Assembly: GCF_001039355.2 (NCBI RefSeq)
Contig: NW_019774003.1
Span: 94,374-158,373 of the forward strand
DNA from: Lingula anatina
Lineage: Eukaryota > Brachiopoda > Lingulata > Lingulida > Lingulidae
Length of the DNA stretch: 64,000 bases
Reading direction: 5' to 3'
Of this stretch, positions 37,501-48,050 are shown one piece after another (within the stretch, counting starts at the first letter, position 1; every line of letters starts with the position of its first letter). Position numbers and translations under genes: made by a program. The notes beneath the pieces are model-generated. The model saw only the letters and a list, made by a program, of their open reading frames with translations, was not told the origin of the DNA and made no database searches.

Positions 37501-39953
37501 GGTAAATCATTGAACTTAAATTATGTTTTTAAACCCTGAGTAAATTCTTTTCCTTGATTTTGATTGTGTGTCGTTATTTATGTCACAGTGTTGACAGTAG
37601 TTGTTATGTCATACCTTCATGGCAATAAGTTTGAAAGTGAGAGCTATTTTCAGTTGATTTAATTATTATTTATTATTACACAATCTGGCAACCCATGGGG
37701 AGTTTGATGAATGTATAATGACACAGTCAGATAAAATTATAATTGATAAAAATAAGAATATTGATAGCTGTAAAACAAAAACGAGATAAAATTCCATTTA
37801 TTGATTGAAACCAGTTAAACAACCAAACTAATATGCTGCACTTGTTATATAATCAGCCATTGAGCGTGAAGTTCAGATTTTCCGTCTTTTGAATGTCTCA
37901 GCTATCCGTAGTGTACATTTAACATTTTCTCTTGTGCAGTCTAGTGCACTTTATGTGGGTTCTTTCTCTCCTAAAATTCCAGATATAGCCAAGAAACTGA
38001 ATGACTGCATTGGACAAAATATAGTAGAATTATTCTATCTCTCCTGTAGGCAAATTAGAATATGCACAGCAATATTTAGGTAAAGTTTACTCTGATAGAG
38101 TAAGACCAGCGTACTGGTATATATGTCCGCTGCTTTAGAAATCATAAAAATACATTTGAAAATTAAGATAAGAATTTGCGTAAACCCTGAAAAATATGTC
38201 TTCGTGCCGTTTACAGGGGAACTCCACCCTTCGTAAGCTGAATCTGGCGTGGAACGGTCTAGAGTTAGACGGGTGCCGCGCCCTGGCCTTGTCTCTCTGC
38301 CAGAACGCCGCCCTGCTCGAGCTGGACATCCGGGCCAACAGAATCTCACTGGAGGCGCTCAGGGGCCTGCTGAAAGGAATCGCGAAGAACGAGACGCTCA
38401 AGGTTTTGAAAGTAGGTCTATAATTTCCATTCCCTACACTCCTTTTACTCGAAACTATCCTTCAACATGGGCACGTTAAATGTGGAGGTTGGTTTCAAGT
38501 AATCTCTGAAACTCAGGGTGACTGCTTAACAGATTTGACAAAGATTTTACCTATGGACATTGGATCACTTTTAAATTAAGTTTTACGTAATTAAATAACA
38601 ATGTAAAGCGGATTGTTGAAACAGTTGTTTTAAAAATAACCCAGGTTAGGTGAATATTATAAAGAGAGGAATATTTTTCAGATTGGTGTGAACCCGCTGA
38701 CAACAGATGGAGCCACTGAGATATTGCGGGAACTGATGAGAGTGGGCACGAGTGGACTACGTCACCTTGATCTCACGGTAACAAAACACAACCACAACAG
38801 CAATTTTGACAATGATTATACCGGTATTTACATTCTCATGTTGTAGAAGTCATTTTCCCGAAGGACTGTGTGAGTGTGCATGTTTGGAGAGAGAGAGAGA
38901 GAGAGAGAGATCCTCGACTTTTCAAAAAAGAGTGGGGTTGAAAATAGATTGGGATATTTAGTTTCTTTGTGAATTTTGTACACTCTCAGTTTCTAAGAGG
39001 CCAAAATTACAGTTTGTATATCCTTAATAAACGAAAGTAAATTTTCAGAACTTAAGGGTCAATATACGATACCGTTGTAATTGACTACGTCAAAATTCTA
39101 CATTAATTTTTCACAACAAACGTATATACAACAAATGCTGATTATTTTAGAAATCTTTCACTCAGAAAACATTTCTTGTGTGTTATTTTTCGTAAGTCAG
39201 GTTCTGAGTTTTCCTCTTTTTACAGGATGTCTCTGTGGACGAAGAATTCGTTCTTCTGCTGCAGGAATTGCGAAACATTCGACCGCTTCATATCCAACAT
39301 GGCGTCATGTTACGTCACGACGCGCTGGAGAAAGTCGAGGTTGATGACGTCGTTGACAGTGAGAATCCTGTCAGCATTCTCTTTGAGTACATGCGACAGG
39401 AAAATATGAGATTAATCGATTTGTTTCATGTCTTTGACAGAACAAACAGTGATAATATCACCAGAGCGGAGTTCAGGGATGGATTCACGGTGAGGGTTTA
39501 GTGCTTGTAACTATTAAAAAAAAAACAGATAAAGATCGTGTACTAGCTGCCTTTCCCCCTTTTCCTCTATTCTGAGCACACGCACACGCACGCATACACA
39601 CGCATGCACACACGCGGGCACACACAATGACACACATATTACAGCAACAACATTACACGCACACAAGTCTGTACATATTAGAAAATAAATTCAAGGTAGA
39701 CTGAATCTATGAAGTATAGAAAAGTACAGGAGTGACCAACTGCCTTCTTGGTTGATAATTAAGACGGCATCAGCTTTGAATTAAAAAAAAAAATAGAAAT
39801 GTCAGTTAACTAAAGCAAATGCTCCCGCAAAGAGACGCTCTGAATGTTAGTGAACCAAAAACGCCTGACCCCGCAATAACCCCTAAACAAACCAGAGCAC
39901 TCTTTGCCCATCCAGTTAATTTAAATACGCAAATTAAATTACTGCTTCTTTTT

Positions 39954-40008
<55 letters not shown>

Positions 40009-40790
40009 TTGTATTTAAGAATTATTATTCGCATTAAATCTATTGCTAATTTGAATGGTTTTTTTTCAGAACATTAACATAACACTAAGTAGCCGAGCAC
40101 TTGACGTGATGATGAAGCAACTTGATAAGAACGGGGATGGTGTTGTGAGTTTTGAGTACGTATTAAAGCATCTTCTAATACACCGACACGTATCCAGCCT
40201 GTGTCTCTTTATATTAAGTTACGAATAAAAATCTAGTCTTGCATGCCAGAGGAACTTCCTACACCTATTTCTCATCACTGCAAATTTTAATGCCCATTTT
40301 GATTTCTTTATCTCTGTCCATCATTTATTTATTTATTTTGTCTGTGGTCTATAATAATTTTAAAGATACTTTTGAAAGCACTTAAAACATTTTGAATTCA
40401 TTTTACGTCATTTTATGACAAAAACGTGGATAATGAATTAATTTAACATTAGAGCTTCCTTGTTAACAAAATTTTTAATAGGCCTACTTTTTCAGAGAAT
40501 TCATGCGAGCTCATCGTGATTATAGTCGGAAGTTACGGAGAATTCAACAAAGATCTCGGACTCCGGAGAGCGCAGCGGATCAACCCCCGGATCAAATTAC
40601 GCTATTGCGGGAAAAAATCAAGCGCTTGACTGCAAGGAAAGGGTCGATTGGCGGTCGTGGCAATGAGGAGGGACAAAAGACTCTACCTGGGGGACGGAGT
40701 TTTAAACTGCGGCAAAAAATACAAGAGATAGTTGCAAAGAGAGGGTCGTTGACAGCTGTCAGTAGTAACAGCAGCACCCAAGCACAGTAA
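34529..40790 (+). CDS. LRRC74A-like leucine-rich repeat protein with EF-hands
   Basis: Exons are 34529-35084, 35315-35511, 35822-35929, 36490-36583, 36886-37017, 37416-37501, 38217-38411, 38682-38777, 39226-39489, 40070-40155 and 40496-40790, in phase throughout and giving 702 residues. Residues 1-190 are polar and probably disordered, ending in an acidic patch (SDEESDISSDIFDD). From about 190 comes the LRRC74 start (YLAACQREHVTPSTLVYRR) and about eight ribonuclease-inhibitor-type repeats (TLDLSHHPLGPQGAKALAIA; CLDLSWNHIRRKGA; LDIRANRIS; NPLTTDGA), closely matching the order in human LRRC74A. An EF-hand pair follows: DRTNSDNITRAE (imperfect) and DKNGDGVVSFEE (canonical). The tail is basic with two RKGS/KRGS motifs (KRLTARKGSIG and VAKRGSLT). 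LRRC74 function is unknown; the EF-hands suggest a calcium response. Starts at 34574 or 34595 are alternatives. Confidence 0.88.
38887..38910. repeat. (GA)n microsatellite
   Basis: A GA run of about 12 units in intron 8 of the LRRC74A-like gene. Confidence 0.9.
39957..40004. repeat. (TC)n microsatellite
   Basis: About 24 TC units in intron 9 of the LRRC74A-like gene, 65 bases before exon 10. It extends the pyrimidine tract upstream of the 3' splice site. Confidence 0.95.
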
Positions 40791-41400
40791 TGCATTTGTT
40801 AAACACGTGCATTAACTTTTTCTTTCCCTTTCTCTTTTCCTTTGACCCCCCCCCCCTTTGTTTTTTCTTTATTTCCCTCCTTTTTCTATCTTGCGTTCTA
40901 TTTATCTATCTATCTAATTGTATTTCTGTTCGGTGTTTACTTCAGCCTTTTTTTCTTTTGGTTTTTTTTTCTCAATTCCAGGCTGTATACCTTACACATT
41001 TTTTCGTGTGATTATTGAAACGAATCGAAGATGCCTGACTCTGGGATCACTCTGGATCAAACAATCTGCCATTCCGAGGTTTTTCTCCCCATCTCTGTTG
41101 CCATGGTAACACATCGTCTCTTTTGAACTGTTACTCAACAAGGTTACCGTCTCGGGCTCCAGTTCACGTGAAGAGCACAAAGTGGACATTAAACCGAGCC
41201 GGAAATGGACAACGAGTTTTGAGCCAAACTCCTGCGGGTCACTGAGAAACAAATTTTAATGAAAAAAGTTTTCTGTGCAGAGATCCCTTGATTATGTCAC
41301 AGGCCTCTCGTGTTTATAATCAGTTACCGTGATGAAAACAATAGTTTTGTCAACAGCAACTTGTGACCCTGGAAGCGAATAAAGATTTTCTATTTTGGTG
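40791..41400 (+). other. 3' UTR of the LRRC74A-like gene
   Basis: This non-coding sequence follows the stop codon. It begins T- and C-rich (with a C run near 40848) and contains a clear AATAAA at 41378-41383, giving a 3' UTR of about 600 bases. Confidence 0.55.
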
Positions 41401-42242
41401 TTGCTCAATCGGTGTTTTGGGTAGTTTGGATTTCGTTCAAGAATGTGTTGGTTTATAAGAGTTTTTTTCTTTCCATTTTTTCCAAGCAGATCATGGAAAG
41501 TACATGTTAAAACTTTTGCGAAGTCTGTTGATCAACTGAAAGCCATACTTGGTTTGTTCTGACTATACTATTATACAGAATAGCGAAAATTGGTATGATT
41601 GCACATAACCTTCTCTTCATTTTCATTTTATATTTTCCTGTTTGAAAAAAAAGAGTAAATTCAGAAAGTAATGATACAGGTTAAGGATGACGGTGAGCTC
41701 TTCTTTTTTTTGCTTGATCTGGTGCTCTAATGCGACTAATTAAGGAACTGATGGTATTTACGACAAAATACTTGATATATCTGGTATTTCAGTGAAAATT
41801 TGCAACGTGCGGTCATTTTAGATATCAGACGCTCAAAAATGAATCGAAAGACGCAGAGGCAAAAGTTAAGTTACACCTTCACTGATCAAACTTTCACCAG
41901 TCACAATTAGTTAGTAACACTACCGATAACACGATGACCAAGTTCTGGAGTATCGAATTGATTAAAAGCCACGTGAGCATGTAGGTGACCGGCCAGTGAC
42001 CGGCATTATGTAACCACCTCTGGTAGACCAGACAGAAAAAAAACTTTTGCCTCAGTGATAAAATAAGAGACGGCGCCAATTAAGTATACGTAGCACTCAC
42101 TTTCTTTCTTTTACCAAAACTAATGAAAAACTTAATTTCATCTCACACGATCCCTCAAAAACTTTCTACAAAATGGGGGATAGCTGAAAGCAATGCTTAC
42201 AGTAATCAAAAATAATAGAAATATACGAAAGTCTGGGTGTCT
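41401..42242. other. Intergenic, no gene seen
   Basis: This is AT-rich sequence between the LRRC74A-like gene and the first EF-hand gene. No repeat family or exon is recognised. Confidence 0.4.
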
Positions 42243-42545
42243 ATGGTTGACTCTCTTTTGTTTGGGGATAAGGGTAAAAAGTCCAAATTAAAACCTACAG
42301 GTCATCAAAATTTAAATACAATGAATGACAGCCTTGACCACTCACTCTTTCCGTGGGCTGGAATTGCTCGTTCGTTAATTGACCCAGTTAAAGGAAAAAA
42401 CAGCGCCCTGGCCATTGGTCAGTTTGCCAATATAAATAGATCGTCTGCCAGGGATTGGAAGCAGATCTTGCGTAGAAAGAGGTCACTTACACTTCAACCA
42501 GTTGACCAGACAGGTTTGTTCAATTTTTATAATTATATTTTTTAA
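42243..42545 (+). other. Small ORF or 5' UTR exon upstream of EF-hand gene 1
   Basis: An ATG at 42243 opens about 100 codons of polar, basic sequence (LFGDKGKKSKLKPTG; LFPWAGIARSLIDPVKG; ILRRKRSLTLQPVDQT). A GT donor after the codon for T (cagacag, then gtttgt, at about 42514) could splice to the acceptor at 42655. In that case the frame reaches a TAG at the ATG of EF-hand gene 1. It may therefore be a 5' UTR exon carrying an upstream ORF, or a separate short gene. No family is recognised. A similar ttgaccagacag occurs near 47590, upstream of the paralogue. Confidence 0.35.
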
Positions 42546-42671
42546 CATTTGTATCTTTACTTTACAGATTTTTGAAAGCATAATCTTAATTAACTCTTTT
42601 TACACTTTTTTAATCGATTCAGTAGGTTAATGTTTAGTCATTTTCTTTTTCAGACATCATTCGGCAACAAA

Positions 42672-45214
42672 ATGAATCTTAGCGTCAGTTTTTCTGTGTC
42701 AGTGGTTTGCGTCGTCTTGGCGTAAGTAGCCGAATATCTTTAACAAATATTTTGTCTACAACGATATCTTGTTTACAGAAAATAAATGAAATGCGTCCAA
42801 TTTTCCAAAACTGCATGAAATCAGTTCGTTTTCACGTAGGCCTACAAATGTTGCATACAGCCAACCTCAGTATTTGTTGACACCAGTGTGTGTTGAATTA
42901 TTATCATTATGATTATTTTTACCCCCGCCAAGGAGGTTATATGTTGGTTTTGTTTGTCAGTCTGTTTGTCTGTCGTCACTTAGCAAGATTATGCAAAAAG
43001 TTTTGATGAAATTTTCAAGATAAGTCGGAAATGGTCTCACTTTTATGGTGATCCATTAATTGATCAATAAGTAATGATGAGATCGGAGCTGTCTTGTCTG
43101 AGGTCTTCATTCTCTGAGCGATTTTCTACTGAATGATATTGTTATCGTTAGCATGTTTTAGACAAAATTTAGAATAATTCAAAAACACTTAATACTACTG
43201 CCAAACGAATAAGTGTAGCTTCACTTTTCCAGCGTAATTGAAGCCGGGAGCCTCTTGGGTAAGGAGAGAAGGCTTTTTGACTCACAGGCCGAAGACTATG
43301 CGTTCGGAGAGCGTGCGGTGGGTGCTCTCCTGCGATACTGACGCTCTCACATTTTTCTTTGTTATTTATTCATTTATTTATTTATCATTGTTGATTCATT
43401 AGTCTATGTATGATAAAGAAACATTATCGTAGAAAAAAAGTCAAGATATTCAAGTGACAAATATATTTAACCTCATCAAATGCGTTATTTATTCGTCAGT
43501 TGAATAATCAGTTTATTGATTCGTTTGTTAAAGTTAAATTACAGATCAGACAAACTCAAGTTATTAAATTAGAAAATAAATTGAGGAAAAAAATCATTTC
43601 ATGACTTTTAACAATTTAGGGGGGAGTTTTAACAATTACTGACACACTTTATTACTTTACATTGTTTACTAACTTGTGATGAAAAGAAGGAATCAACATG
43701 TGACGATATTTATTGTGGAATATCAAAGAGTTATATAAGATTGGCTAATGTATGCTTGTATGTACATGCAGTAACGTGTGAGGTTTGTTTTATTTCGTTA
43801 GCCCGGTGCAGCAATGCAAAAGCGCAGTGTCCGATGCCCTCGTCTCCGCGGTCCGCGCAAGTTCATCGACAGCATGTTCTTGGTTGCTGATAGAGACCAG
43901 GACGGCTATCTAGATGACGCCGAGTACGACAACCTCTTCGACGAGTTTGATAATGATCGTGAGTTTACCTGATGACTAATCTAATACTTGTAAATGTTTT
44001 CTAGTGTGAAACAAATGCCTGATGCACTTACCCATTAGGTAGAGCTCAGAACTAACAAAAACTTGTCCTTTGTATTCCTGGTCAAACGTTTTTGAGAAGC
44101 CTTCTGTCGAAACTTATCAGGTTTCCTATAGAAGATGACCAAAACTTCCCACTTTTATAGTTTCAATATAGATCAAGAGAAGTGCTTTGGCAAATCTAGT
44201 AAAGAACTTCATTAGCTGTGTTATACTTGCAGGCATGTAAATAATTAAAAAAAAAAAAAAACGGCAGTCCAGACGTTTTTTGCACTCAAACATTTTGGTG
44301 TCTCTCAAAGCACCTTTTTTTTACAGGGAAGGGACTTCAGGTTTAAATTATCTCTCAATCTGATTTTAGTGCCTAACGTTCTCCTATTTTTACGCTGATA
44401 TTGCATTTAACACTTTTTACAGACAACTCTGACGTCACTCTGGACGAGTACGTTGACCGCCTGGTTGATGTCCACCACGGTCAGCGTTCCAAAGCTGCCC
44501 TCTTGTTCCGCATGGGCGACTTCAACCAGAACCAGAGGCTGGACCTGGAGGACAAGCGTGTGGTCAAGCAGCGGCTTGATGAAAATGGTCAGTAATTTGC
44601 GTTTATGAAGATCGGTGGACCTCCGCATAATATGACATACTATAGCTCTATATGATATTTCTGGACTAAGAATTTCTGTCAATATATGACCACAAAGGCT
44701 ATGATGCCACTGGGTCACCGCCAATAGAACTTAGCTAGTTATTGGTGGTCTACCTATTGGTTCGCCTGAGCATTGACAAAATTAATTTATACTTCGTGTC
44801 TCATAAGACCATCTCTTTATGCGCTATTTGATAAATCTTCATTTCATTTGTGTCTTTGATTTAATACATCAGTGAATTAATTCATTAATATATGTGCACC
44901 AATTGATTAATCAACTTATTCATCAATCAGTCTTTAATTTCCTTGAATATTTGGTTTTTATGGTTTTACCACATTGGCAGATATAATTATTTTTAATTTC
45001 ATTTTGAGGGTTTTTTACTTACTTTCAAACTCTTTCAAAGTCTTGTTTCAGGATTAAACGTTGAGTTATTTTTATGTGATGAAGTAAATGTGAATATTAA
45101 GACAAATACTGACATGCGTCAAACAACTGTTATGGAATTCTATTTTCATAATAACTGTGTCATACGTACGTAGCAAGCGACTTCATAATTTTTATTTTTA
45201 TAAACGTTTTTGGG

Positions 45215-45271
<57 letters not shown>

Positions 45272-45978
45272 GTTTTCACATCTGGGGAATTTCTTTCGTT
45301 TTAGGTGACGGATTAATTCACCAGTGTGAATTCCGTAAGATCTGGATGCAGGTGGGTGGATTTTCACCACCGATAATTTCATTGAAAATTTCATTTGCAT
45401 TTCATAAATATGCTTAGTCAAAAAGATTTGTCAGTTCATTTTGCCTTATGTTGTCTTTCAACAATCGCTTTATATACTGAATCTGGCGAGAAGAGATGTG
45501 CTCTGTACTATGTAGGGGAGACAGGGGCTAGTTGGACCCCGGGGTAAGTTGCCCCCTCCCCCCCGCCCCTTCAAGTCTCTTTAGGCCTAATACAGTTAGT
45601 TTAAGACGCTAAATTATTTCATTTGGACTCACTGCCGACGCTTTTTTAGCACTATTGGATACGGTCGCTTCGCAAAACGATGTGAACAATTCTTTCACTC
45701 CATAGTTATTTTGTCGTAAATTGATGGGGGGGGGGGGGTAACTTACCCCGGGGTCCAACTAGCCCCAGTCTCCCCCAGTACATGCCTACACATGTGTTTT
45801 ATTTACATTACAGTTAGTAAGCTTTGAAAATAAAGTTAATTGTGCGTTTTTTATCTTAGCTGAATGCCAGTTTAATTCTTTATGATATTCTTCATTATAG
45901 AATTGTGAGATAACTTTTGTAAGAGGATCACATGTATATTTTCAGATTGCGGATCGTGCCGGAATTGCCCGAATGTAA
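42672..45978 (+). CDS. Secreted four-EF-hand calcium-binding protein 1
   Basis: Exons are 42672-42721, 43828-43958, 44423-44587, 45305-45351 and 45946-45978, giving 141 residues. Exon 1 encodes a signal peptide (MNLSVSFSVSVVCVVLA). The mature protein starts near VRCPRL and has four loops in two pairs: DRDQDGYLDDAE and DNDHNSDVTLDE, then DFNQNQRLDLED and DENGDGLIHQCE. Loops 1 and 4 are canonical, loop 2 has Ser for the usual Gly, and loop 3 ends in Asp. The C-terminus is IADRAGIARM. The exon 2 acceptor at 43827/43828 is chosen because the stronger-looking tag at 43801 gives the wrong phase. Exons 3 and 4 have the same lengths (165 and 47) as in the gene at 48051. A calmodulin-like, secreted or biomineral role is possible; that is inference. 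An AATAAA lies at 46409-46414. Confidence 0.85.
42918..43330. repeat. Probable dispersed repeat (gccaaggaggttat type)
   Basis: The start, cccccgccaaggaggttata, is followed by a tttgtctgtctgt-like stretch and agcaagattatgcaaaaag. It resembles a dispersed repeat type I associate with marine invertebrate genomes. GC content rises at 43220-43330. It lies in intron 1 of EF-hand gene 1. The boundaries are uncertain and no copies elsewhere in the window confirm it. Confidence 0.35.
45219..45269. repeat. (AT)n microsatellite
   Basis: About 25 AT units in intron 3 of EF-hand gene 1, ending 35 bases upstream of exon 4. Confidence 0.95.
45514..45776. mobile_element. MITE with ~40-bp GC-rich terminal inverted repeats
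   Basis: The left end reads ggggagacaggggctagttg, then gaccccggggtaagttgccc. The right end is its reverse complement with two mismatches over about 40 bases. The internal ~180 bases are AT-richer and non-coding, with C and G homopolymer runs next to the inverted repeats. It lies in intron 4 of EF-hand gene 1 and stands out sharply in base composition. Flanks of tactatgta and agtacatg suggest a short TA-type target duplication, which is not certain. Confidence 0.85.
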
Positions 45979-48050
45979 AAACAGGTCCGTGCAACAATCG
46001 TGGACGGAGACCAGTCATTCGGTACATAATGCACATGGATATCTGGGTTATATATAACGGATATCTTAATTACACATGTGGATATCTAAATTTTATCCAT
46101 ATCTGCTGCGGCACCAGATCGGGGTCAATGATTTTGCTCAGTTTACAGCGAATAACAGCATTTTCTCAATAGTTAAATTTTCTTTATATAAGAACTTTCT
46201 GGAACATTCGTTTGATTTGGCTTTGGCATCGGTCAACAGTAAATAAAGACCAGAGATGTAACTGAAAAAATGAAAATAGACATTGTCTTAACTCTAAAAC
46301 TGTAACCAAATGTTTTTTACTCGTGTTTATTCAAATTAGTTTGATGCGGAAGTTGACAAAGTGATTAGATGCAAACCGAGACTTGAGACATCGAATGTGA
46401 AAATATGTAAATAAAATGATTTCCAAGCGATCACACTACTTTTTTTAGTTCTCTCTCGTAAGACTGTTTATATTTGTGCCCAGATCGGACAAAAAACACA
46501 TGTCCAGTAGTGTGATAAATATTAACTTTATGTAGTGAGAAAACATGTTGCGTAAAACTACAAATGACATTGGAACTTCAAAATCTTGTATCTGTCTTAA
46601 AACAATAAGTTTGCACATTTATTTAATTTGTCTTCAAGCAAAAATTCTTTCCGGGTGCAATGTAAAAGCAACCGAGACATAGGGAAAAATACCGTTGAGA
46701 ACAAAACTTTTAGTCAGCGACTGACAATGTTACATATGCTGTTCTATTTATTTATTTTTTTCGGAGCTGGGACATCATCTATATCAGTTTGAATATCCAA
46801 GAAGTATAATATATATGTAAAACAAGCAAAACACAGAGATACGAGATAATACTCAGCTTGGTTAGCTAGGGAACCTGCTCTTGGCTATAGATTAACTATG
46901 CTGTATTGCAGATCACGAAAATGTTTCTCATAGTTTAGGGGTACAGATTTACCAAAGGATTGGATTGTGAAAGTGAAAAGTGACAGAATATATAGATGAT
47001 ATGACTTTTTTAATTGAGAAGAAAATAATAATTACGTGTGTTTCTGTTTGATTTTTCAAGAAAGCATTCAAAAAACCAGCTATACACCGAATGGTCTATT
47101 CTGACCAGTTTGTAGGTCATTTGTTCATCTGATATTTTTAAAAGTTGTGACCCTAACGCGTGGCATTCTTAGGTGTTTTGCATACTTAGCTGTTTTAAAA
47201 TTTAAACCTTTGATTCCGATTTGATTGATTATAAGACGTATTCACCACTATAACTACAAGAGAAGGAACCGATACAAATTCAGCACGATGTTGCGCCTTT
47301 TTTTAAATCTTGTAAGTGTTCCGAATCCATTACCCAACGTTGTCGCGGTGGTACAACACACATGGCACATACCATATGCCCTCAGCAAACTAGTTGGAGA
47401 CCAAAGTTTTAGTAAACTCAGTTCATGTTTATGTAACCATAATTGTTACAAAACCTGTGACCTTAGGAAACATGGTTATAAAACATGTTTTAAAAAACAT
47501 GGCTATAAAACGTGATATGAAATCACCACCGCAGCTATTAGCTGGCGTTTAAGGCGACTGCAAAGAACTCGATTTTCATTCGCGAAAATTTGACCAGACA
47601 GGCTTTTGCAGACTTTAACTGAAGATTCTACCATCAACCAGGTTCTATATTGAATTGGTAGGTATTAAGAAAAACTTAATTCAGATTGCATTGACTCTTT
47701 CTACTAGGTTAAAAAAATTATAGCAGTTCACAATTATTATTTTTTCCGTCTTAACCACCGAGCACAGTGGCAAAGACACTGCTGAAACTTTTGCACAATA
47801 ATCTATCACCCTTTAGTTATTTTTATTCCAATTATATAATTCTATATCATTAAATCTTATTCTCCTTGTAATTTTATAAAGTGGCAAAGTTAATCATCAG
47901 CTGCAAAGGCTGTCTGTAAATATTATATATTTTTCGTAATTTCCGGGCATTTTATGATTTTTACACTGCGATTGCTTCAGGTGCCTTAAATTAAAGTTAG
48001 TTTATATAATTATTTTATTGTCTATTTCCTCTAGTTACTTCAAGGACAAA
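45979..48050. other. 3' UTR of EF-hand gene 1 and intergenic sequence
   Basis: After the stop codon the AATAAA at 46409-46414 probably ends transcript 1. No gene is recognised between there and 48050. A candidate 5' UTR exon for EF-hand gene 2 ends near 47640 (catcaaccag followed by gtt). Confidence 0.4.
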
